In this document: piece by piece, positions 42,686-51,500 of the stretch
Position numbering within the stretch: position 1 is the stretch's first letter
Layout of the letters: every line of letters starts with the position of its first letter
DNA from: a virus
Strand: one strand, 5' to 3'
IMG/VR virus record: IMGVR_UViG_3300025030_000126
Span: 1 to 56,768 of that record
Length of the DNA: 56,768 nucleotides
The notes under the pieces: model-generated
What the model was told of the DNA's origin: nothing
Database searches by the model: none
What the model saw: only the letters and a program-made list of their open reading frames with translations
Translations under genes and position numbers: made by a program

Positions 42686-45243
42686 CCTACTTTCCCATTA
42701 CCCCCTACATCTTCGCAGTGGTAACTCTTGCTGGTACGGTTAAGATATCCTTTCCGGCAACCCAATGGGACATAGCAGTATCCCCGGAAACGGACGGCCC
42801 CGGCGCGGCCATTCTTGCGGGTTACTTGGCAGAGTACGGCATAGGTTTCAGGGGCCAGCTTTTCACTCTGGAAGCCGTTTCTCCCATGGACCTACACCAT
42901 GCCCTTCTGATGAACGCTACAACGCACCACGGCCCTCTCATAGTCTCCTTTGACGTGATAGGGTATGTTCCCGAAACGAACCCGGACGCCGAGGATGACA
43001 GCCGGTGGGCTGATGAAGAGGATGATGAGGACGATGGAAACATGGGGATCAGTGCGGTGCTGGAAAGCGCAATCGCAGAGGATTGGCGTGAGGAACTTTA
43101 TGCTGCCATGGCGGAAGACGGCCATTTATTTGAGTCTTCTGCTGAAGATAACGAATGGCGTCTCAAGCCGAGCGTACTGGGGCGGTTGCAGGGTAAAGCT
43201 TTACAGGAAGTCAGGGCACTTGGTTTCGATACCGAAGAAAGCGCCATAGTGATTGACGGTAGCGCTATCGCATATATCCGTACAAAACATGGCAATCAAC
43301 TCACTCAGGAGGATGAAAAATACCTCAAACTTGCGGTAACCCATCCTACGGAAATCTTGCCAAATATCGACAAGGGCGGATTCATGGGGGTGGGCCGCTC
43401 TAAGAGCGTCCTGATGATCTATCGTGGTGACAAGGATTACATGACGATTGTGGAGGTGGGGCCAAAGGACGGAACAAATGTAGTATGGAACTTTTGGAAG
43501 ATGAAGGGGGCCAAGGCGAGTAATTACTTGGCTAAATTTAGACAAGAAAAAGCCCGCATTCTTCAGTCTGGAGGGGCGACCATAGCTATCCCTCGTGTTC
43601 CTCCTACCAATGGAGGCAGTGGCAAACCGGAGGGTCTTCCCGGAAGTCAGACTGAAGAAGCGGGTTCTTCAGATTCAAAGGTATCAAAAGACGGCAAGCC
43701 TGTCAAGCCTATCCTCGAATCTGCCACAGCCGAAGAGGTACACGCCGCCGCTCACGAGGCCGCCACGAGTCACCTGAACGACCTCCCGGAGCCGACCGAA
43801 GCGCAGAAGCTGGTGGGGAAGTACAAGATGGGGCACGTCCGTATGCACGGGCTTGACATCACCATCGAGAACCCCAAGGGCTCCGAGCGTAAAGGGATCG
43901 ACCCGGACGGCAAGCCGTGGGCCGTCACCATGCCCTACCACTACGGCTACATCAAGGGAACGCTTGCCGTGGACGGCGACCACGTTGACTGCTGCATCGG
44001 GGATCACCCGGAGAGCGAGCTTGTTTTTGTGACGGACCAAGTAGACGCTAAAACTGGGCGCTATGATGAGGTGAAGTGCATCCTTGGCTGCCTCTCTCAG
44101 AAAGATGCTCATACCCTATTCATTTCTGGGTTCAGCGACAACAAGGGGGCGAAGCGGCTGGGGGCGATGACCGCGCTGCATATGCCGGACTTCAAGTCAT
44201 GGCTCTCCGGGGATACCACAAAGCCGCTTTCGGATGCGATTATGGAGGCGGCCTTCACCGAGTCCGAGTTACGAGAATGGGCGCAACGCTCCCCGCTTGC
44301 ATGGAAAGCCCGGATTCTTGACGCAGTATCCTTTGACGACATACAAGCGGCTTTCGCGCAGAAATGGCCGGGGGTCATCTCCCCGCCTGCTGCTGTCAGA
44401 TATAGGGGGATGGAGAACCTACACCCAACGGCAATGGCCGAAGTGGAGAAAGTGCTAGGCCAGATAGTGAACGATTTTGGACTGCCTGAGATCGGCGTTT
44501 CCGTGGGAACTGATAGCCGTAGGGCGCTGGGCACTGCAAGCTGGGGCGGTTTTTCGCTGAACAAAAAGTTTGAGAACAAGCCGCTAAATGAAATAGACAA
44601 GGAATTGCAGCTTCAGTACAGGTTAGGCTGGGTTACGGCGCACGAAGCCGGACATGTCATTGAACATATTATTGAGGATGCTCCCGATGTAAGGGGAGAA
44701 AAAAACCTTGGGTACCAGCGGGCTATAAGGAAAATCAAAGCCGATCAAGCCAAAGATACCAGCGCAGATGGTGGTACTGTTACGCTCTATGCTCAGAAAA
44801 ACAACAGCGAGTTTGTAGCAGAGCATTTTGCCGATGCGGTCATTAGGGGCGACAAGGCAAGCCCCTATTCCAAACTGGTATACCAGACACTAAAGGAGTG
44901 GTATGCCAAAAACAAATACAAAAGTTTCAGAGATGCCAGTAACGGGTACAAGCAAGAGCTGGATAAAGAGCGGGCGATTAAAGCCGAGAAACTTGCACGG
45001 GCCATAACCAAAGAGACTCTGCCCGGAAATGGCAGCATCGTAGAAGATAAATTCGGCAAGGAATATCTGGTTATGATGGCAAGGAACAGCATTGTCAATG
45101 TCGTGCCAATCATAGACGGTAAGGCGCAAGTCAACTCAGAGAGTCGGATTTCATTCAACATAGACCCCGGCTTTACACCGGCATCCGATCAAACTAGGAA
45201 CCAGCCATTATATACGACAGGACGTGACTATTATGCAGATTGA
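42682..45243 (+). CDS. BECR nuclease - pyrophosphatase - zincin polyvalent protein
   Basis: An 853-residue protein. After an N-terminal domain and an acidic linker comes VLE128-SA. Residues about 180-290 resemble the phage BECR/PBECR nuclease fold (IAYIRTKHGNQLTQEDEKYL, SVLMIYRGDKDYMTIVEV). ILE346-SA follows. Residues about 376-512 are an inorganic-pyrophosphatase-like domain as found in polyvalent proteins (IENPKGSERKGIDPDGKPW, HYGYIKGTLAVDGDHVD). IME522-AA follows. The last part is a zincin (AHEAGHVIEHI, His654/658). Each boundary carries the capsid-style cleavage motif. Substrates are unknown; roles against host defences are inferred. Confidence 0.75.
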   Translation: MTYFPITPYIFAVVTLAGTVKISFPATQWDIAVSPETDGPGAAILAGYLAEYGIGFRGQLFTLEAVSPMDLHHALLMNATTHHGPLIVSFDVIGYVPETNPDAEDDSRWADEEDDEDDGNMGISAVLESAIAEDWREELYAAMAEDGHLFESSAEDNEWRLKPSVLGRLQGKALQEVRALGFDTEESAIVIDGSAIAYIRTKHGNQLTQEDEKYLKLAVTHPTEILPNIDKGGFMGVGRSKSVLMIYRGDKDYMTIVEVGPKDGTNVVWNFWKMKGAKASNYLAKFRQEKARILQSGGATIAIPRVPPTNGGSGKPEGLPGSQTEEAGSSDSKVSKDGKPVKPILESATAEEVHAAAHEAATSHLNDLPEPTEAQKLVGKYKMGHVRMHGLDITIENPKGSERKGIDPDGKPWAVTMPYHYGYIKGTLAVDGDHVDCCIGDHPESELVFVTDQVDAKTGRYDEVKCILGCLSQKDAHTLFISGFSDNKGAKRLGAMTALHMPDFKSWLSGDTTKPLSDAIMEAAFTESELREWAQRSPLAWKARILDAVSFDDIQAAFAQKWPGVISPPAAVRYRGMENLHPTAMAEVEKVLGQIVNDFGLPEIGVSVGTDSRRALGTASWGGFSLNKKFENKPLNEIDKELQLQYRLGWVTAHEAGHVIEHIIEDAPDVRGEKNLGYQRAIRKIKADQAKDTSADGGTVTLYAQKNNSEFVAEHFADAVIRGDKASPYSKLVYQTLKEWYAKNKYKSFRDASNGYKQELDKERAIKAEKLARAITKETLPGNGSIVEDKFGKEYLVMMARNSIVNVVPIIDGKAQVNSESRISFNIDPGFTPASDQTRNQPLYTTGRDYYAD

Positions 45244-45484
45244 AACCGACGAGCATGGCTCAGTTACGCATGGCCCGACTTTCAGTGCAGACGAACTTAT
45301 CCAATTGCAGGCGTTTAAGGACGAAATGGACGCAGCATATCCTCACGACGATGGCTCCAAGTGGAGTAATGAGGCTACACCTGTCAGGGTGAAATACAAC
45401 GGGATATTGACTGTGGGGCTCATCCCCGACGATGACATGGTTCATATCCCCATAACGCCCTACGTTTTCCCTCTTAGGGGATAA
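45233..45484 (+). CDS. Small acidic hypothetical protein
   Basis: An 83-residue protein overlapping the end of the previous gene. ATG 45233 fits the AGGA at 45219 better than the in-frame GTG 45224. Its end (HIPITPYVFPL) echoes the start of the 853-residue protein (YFPITPYIFAV), possibly a shared short motif. Function unknown. Confidence 0.6.
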   Translation: MQIETDEHGSVTHGPTFSADELIQLQAFKDEMDAAYPHDDGSKWSNEATPVRVKYNGILTVGLIPDDDMVHIPITPYVFPLRG

Positions 45485-45497
45485 CGGCATAGAATAA

Positions 45498-45568
45498 GCG
45501 TGGACTTTCCTTGCAGTTTTGACATACAATGCCGTCGCAATTCGACCGTCATAAAGGAGCGTCCACGC
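45498..45568 (+). promoter_or_regulatory. Inverted repeat flanking the darB-like leader
   Basis: GCGTGGAC (45498-45505) and GTCCACGC (45561-45568) are perfect complements. The right arm lies between the AAAGGAGC ribosome site and the ATG at 45570. On read-through mRNA the stem would mask the start. A weak promoter (TGGACT, 18 bases, TACAAT at 45525-45530) would start transcripts after the left arm, freeing the site. Confidence 0.4.
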
Positions 45569-45569
45569 A

Positions 45570-48500
45570 ATGAGAGTAAATCCCGGAACCGGCGCACTTG
45601 GTTATGCCAAGCTGTCGTTACAGCAGGCGACCTCATTCCTCGACTTCGCCGAGGTTTTCAAGACCCTCTTCAAGATCAGCATCCCCGGACAGGACCCGCC
45701 GAAGGACCCCAACGACTACAAGAACGAGAACAGCGACTACGGCCTGCTGGTTCGCGGCAAGAAGGCTCGCGAGAAGCTGAACAAGGCGGCCAAGGAAATT
45801 CTCTCCCGCGTGACGAACCCCGCCGACCTCAACGAAGAGGAACGGGCCATCCTGAAGCAGTATTCCGGCAAGGGGGGGCTCTCCGACAACTCCCAGTACG
45901 AATACTACACCCCCCAGCACGTCGCTGAAGGCGTCTGGAGCGGCCTTGTAGCCAACGGCATGAGTAACGGCAACATCCTTGACCCCAGTTGCTTTGTACC
46001 CACAACCTTGGTCAAAACACGCGAGGGCCGTAAACCGATCAGCGAGATACTGAACGGGGATCAGGTTTTCTGCCATGACGGCGGGTACCACGAAGTTGTC
46101 AATCTAGTTTCCCATGACGTTGAGGCAAGCCTTGTTGCTATCGAGGTGTCTGCCTTCCCCTCCCCACTTGAATCAACCTCCGACCATGAACTTTACGCGG
46201 TACAGACTAAAAAATGCACCGCAAGAAAAGACAGGCCATGCCATGTGCAGCAGGGTGAAACGTGCCAGTACCTTCAGAGGTACGGTTCAAAGACACGCAA
46301 GCACCGTTGTGGTGAGCCGTGGAAGTCTTACGTGCCATCGTGGGTGCCCGCTGAAAAACTCCAAATAGGGGATTGCCTTGTCGAAGTTTTTGACCGCACG
46401 GTAGAGGATGTTTCGACGCTGGTTCTATCGGAAGAGCGTACTGCTAATCTGCGCGGGCCACTCTCCATAGACTGCGACATCGCCTTACTTAAAGCCATAG
46501 GCATCTACCTCGCGGAAGGCTTTGTAGACGAAAACTCAGTCATTTTCGCCTTCAGAGAAGATGAAACGGACATGCACGAAGCCCTCATCTCAGCTTTCGA
46601 GCCCCATGGATGGAAAGTCAATGTCGTTGAGAGAGAAAACAACGAGTCTTCGCGCTTCATGGTGCATTCGCGCTCCCTTGTCGGGTTGATGAAGCAGTTC
46701 GGGCGTGGCGCAGAAAATAAAGCTATTCCAGCATGGTGCATGACTCTGCCATTGGAGAAGCAGGCCGCGTTGCTTTGGGGTATTTGGCGGGGCGATGGTA
46801 GCACGAGCAAGGACGGGATCACGGCGGTTGCGTCCGTAAGCAAAGAACTTGCTTTTGGAATAAGGGATATCCTCTATCGTTTTGGAATAGTCCCAAGCGT
46901 GGGGATAAGGACCGCGCTCAAGCCGGAGACCAAGCTCATTTTGGGGCAAACTATTACGCGGCAGTTGCCGATGTATAGTGTCGATATCTACGGGGAGCAT
47001 TTGGAAAATGCGGCAAAGGTTTTCGGTATCCAGCACCCGCAGATCGAAGCCCGCTCGCATACCCGGAACCTGTCTGGAGTAGTTAAAGACGGCATGGTTT
47101 TCCACAAGGTCAAACAGACGTCAAGGTTCGACTATGCCGGGAAGGTTCACGACCTGACAGTCGAGGGCGCACATAGCTATACCGCTGGCCCCTGTACCGT
47201 TCACAACTGCGGCCACGGCATGTTTTCGGCGACCAAACCGGCAGGCATGGTCATCACCGGCTGCGACCTCGACCCCGTGGCATCCAAGGTGGCGCAGCTT
47301 CTCAACGCAGGCGACTCCATCACCAACAAGAGCTTCGAGAAGTTCTGCTCCGACACCCCGGACAACTCCTTCGACGGCTGCTGCACCAACGTGCCCTTCG
47401 GCGACGCCCGTGGGGCCTACAAGTTCGATGACCCCCCCTACAAGAACGAGGGGAAGATTCAACGGTACTTCATCTCCCGGATTCTGGACAAGATCAAGCC
47501 GGGGGGGCTCGCCGTCCTGATCGTTCCTACCGACATCGTAGGGGCCAAGGGCTCGACCGACTGGGCCAAGTGGCGCAACTCCGTTTCCCGCAAGGCCGAG
47601 TTCCTTGGCGCTCACAAGCTCCCTTCCAAAACCTTCGCAGCACAGGGCACCGATACCGTCGTGGACGTGGTTGTCTTCCGCAAGCACCCGCAGAGCCTGC
47701 TGGACATCGTGAACGACCTCTCCTTCGAGACCCTGATGAGTACCAACGTCATCTTTGACGAGTTCATTGCAGGGCGCTACTGGCTGGGCGAGGGGCGGCC
47801 CTTCATCATGGGCAAGTGGGTCCCGAAGATTGCAGGCGACAGGTTCAGCCGGGAAGCCGTGGACGGCGACGTGGACGACGCGGGACTGAAGGCGAAGCTG
47901 GCCTCACGTTTCGTTTCCCGGATCGACTGGGCCGCGCTCGCCGTGGCAGAGCCGGTGCCCCGCAACTACGTGGAAGGCGACCGCAAGGTGATAAACGGCA
48001 TCGAGTGCGAGATGCAGCAGGGCGCATGGACCCGCGTGGCTTCAGTGGACGACAAGGAGGCCCTTGACCCGCAGAAGTACGGCGCTGCCAGCATCGAAGA
48101 GCTGAAGGCTCGCCTCGACTCCCCCAAGGGCTGCCTTTCCTTCACCGCGTACCAGCTCTTCGCCATCTACAAGACCTACCCGGACCTGCTGTCGGCCCTC
48201 GCTTCGGCATCGGTAGAGTTCGCCATGAGCCAGCCCAAGGAAGAGCTGGCGGAACAGCTCTTCAGGGGCTCCATCATCGGCGGAATGATTGCCCGCTATC
48301 AGGATCGGTTCAACAACGGGAGCGCCGACGACTCCGAGCGCCTTGCGCTTCAGGACCTCATCTCAAACGAGATCGACCGCTTCGGGCACCCGAAGAACAA
48401 CCGGGGCATCATGCTCACCGGGGAGTCTTCCAAGATGTTCGGCCTGTTCTCCAACGCCCTTGACGAGAAGGGGAACTTCTCCGACCTCTTGAACGGCACC

Positions 48501-51500
48501 CTTGAGGACTCCGGGCGGCATCTCCAGTACGACTCTACCAACGTGCAGTCGCTGGTGGAACACCTGTTCATCCGGGAAGGCATCCAGACCATCGAGCTTG
48601 ACGACGTGCAGAAGCTCTACACCGGGGGGCTGCCGGTGGCGTCTCTGGGCGACCTCGCCGCCTTCGACAACGTAGCCATCTCCCCGGACGGGATCATCTA
48701 CCCGATGTCCCGCTACTGCTCCGGCGACATCTATCCCAAACTTCAGGCCCTCTACGCCGCCATGGCCGACGAGACCGACGAGCGGATCAAGGCGAAGTAC
48801 ATGCAGATGATCGGGATCATCAACGGCAAGAGGAAGAAGACCAAGCCGGAAGATGTCGCCTTCGACTTCAACCACAAGTGGTACTCCAAGAGCTACGTGC
48901 TGGACTTCCTGAAGGAAAACGGCTACCCGCAAGTCACCTACGGCAGCGAGCAGGAAGTGCAGAAGGAAGACCCCTACTCCGGCAAGATGCGTACCGTGAA
49001 GGAGTGGGTGCAGGACCCGGAGAACCCCTTCGGCTCCTTCCGCATTCTGGGGGGCAAGAAGCCCGCAGGCTTCGACCTCCAGTTCGAGAACTACATGAAC
49101 GGCAAGCCTATCAGGGGCGGCAAGGATGACGACGACGGAGACCTGAAAAAGCAGTATTACGACAACATCAAGAACTTCCGCGAAACCTTCAACATGTGGA
49201 TGCAGCAGCAGCCCAACATTGACGAGCTGGCGGAACAGTACAACATGAAGTTCAACGCCTTCCTCCCCCCTGAGTACGAGATGACCGACTTGGGGCTTCA
49301 GGGAGTCAGCAAGAAGATCGTGCTGCACGGCTACCAGAACGCGGCTATTCGGCGTTTTTCCGAGGAAGGGCGGGGTATCCTCGCCGACGACGTGGGACTG
49401 GGCAAGACGCTCCAGACGCTGGCCCTTGTCAAGTACAACCTCCAGATGGGGCGCAGCAAGAAGACCTGTATCGTGGTTCCCAAGGCGGTCTTCTCCAACT
49501 GGTATCACGAGGCCCGCAACTACTACGAGGGGATGGACGACGCGCTGTTCGTGGGGATGCGCTTTGACCGCGCCAAGGACGGGGTAATCCTTCAGGAGCC
49601 GGTTCTCGATGAGGCAGGGAACCAGAAGATCAACAAGTACACCAACGAGGCCATGTGGCAGGACAAGATAGCCTCCGGGGAGTTCGACGCCACGGAAGTC
49701 TATGACGACATGTGGCAGATTCCGCAGAGCAACGTGAAGCTCGTGGTGATGACCTACGAGAAGTTCAAGAGCATACCGCTCCGGCCCGACACGAAACAGG
49801 GGTTCATCGACAAGTGGAGCCAGCGCGGCCTGCTCTCCAAACAGGCCATCAAGGCCAACTCCGAAGGGAAGGACGACGAGGTAGGCGACGAGAAGAGCCT
49901 GAACTACAACGAGGTCAAGCAGGTAGAACGCGCCGAGGGCAAGTTCGCCGATACCGGGGCCAAGAAGGGGGAGCTGCCGTACTTCGAGGACATGGGCTTC
50001 ACCGACGTGATAACCGACGAATTCCACTCCTACAAGAACAGCTTCGAGGCAGGCGAAGAGGCCAGCCGCCTTGCCTACGTCTCTACCGCCCCGGCGTCAC
50101 AGCGCGGGCTCGACATGCAGATGAAAATGGGGCACATCCGGGCGACCAACAACGACCGGGGCTCCTACGGGCTCACGGCGACGCCCGTCACTAACTCCCC
50201 GGTGGAAATCTTCAACATGCTGGCCTACGTCATGCCGCTGGAGGAATTCGAGCGGTTCGGCGTCTTCACCCCCGACGACTTTATCCGGGTCTTTGGACAG
50301 AAGGACATCGTGGACAAGATGACCATCGCCAACGAGACCAAGGCGACGGAAGGGCTTGTCGGCTTCCAGAACCTCGACGGGCTCCGCAACATCTTCCACA
50401 AATACTGCCTGCTTCGCACGGCAAAGGACGTGGACCTCGATCTTCCCCCCAGCGAGGAATTCCACGAGGAAGCAATCCTCACCGACGAGCAGCAGGGTAT
50501 CTATGACGAGCTGAAGGAAGAGGCCAAGGCCGCGACCAAGGATGACAGCTCGAAGTTCTCCGGCGACCCCCGCCCCGTCTTCTCCATCATCCGTGACATG
50601 GAGCAGGTTTCCATGGACCCGGACATCTTCCACAGACGGATGACCTTTCACTTCGCCAAGGGGGATCAGGAGAAGGTAAAGCAGCTTTTGAAGATCATCC
50701 CGCAGGAAGTCTCCGTCCGGGTCACTCCCCGCGTGGGCGACCCGGAGTATGACCTCGAAAGGGCCGAGATGGGCGAGCCCCAGAAAGCGGTGAGCCGTAT
50801 CTACCGCCTGCTAGATTCGCTGGAGACGGACCTGAAGGGGGATGTCTTCATCGTGCGCCTTGCCGACGCCTTCGAGCCGTTCCTGATGGACGCCAAGAAG
50901 CTCCGGGACGTGAAGCTCGACGTGGGCACCGTGGGGCACCCGCTCACCCCGAAATACGCCCTGCTGGTGGACAGGGTGCAGAAGATCCACGAGTTGGGCG
51001 GCAAACAGATCATCTTCAGCGATGAGAAGGCCCAACATCAAAAGGTGGCGCGTATCCTCACCCACTATCTGCCGATGCTCCGGAGCAAGATCGGCATCAT
51101 CAACGCCGACGAGGCGAAGGGGAGCGAGCTTCAGCGGATCAGCGACCGCTACAACTCCGGGGAATACTCCATGGTCATCTGTAACCAGAAGGCCGAAGTG
51201 GGCGTCAACCTCCAGAAAGGGACCCGCGCAATCCATCACCTTACCTTCCCGTGGACCCCTTCCAGCATCCAGCAGCGCAACGGGCGCGGGGTCAGGCAGG
51301 GCAACGAGGCCGACAACATCAAGATTTACTACTATCAGGGCAAGGGCTCCTTCGACGCCTACCGCCTGCACCTGATAAGCAAGAAAGCAGGGTGGATTGG
51401 CGACATCTTCCGCTCCGACTCATCGACCGCCGCCAACGCCAATGCCGCGAGCGCCGACGAAATCCGGTTCATGTTCGAGGACAACCCGGAAGAGGCCAAG

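Noticed and set aside
48363-50027. 554-codon minus-strand open frame inside the darB-like gene
   Set aside because: It is antisense to the helicase region, with Val/Leu/His-rich shadow composition and no start context.
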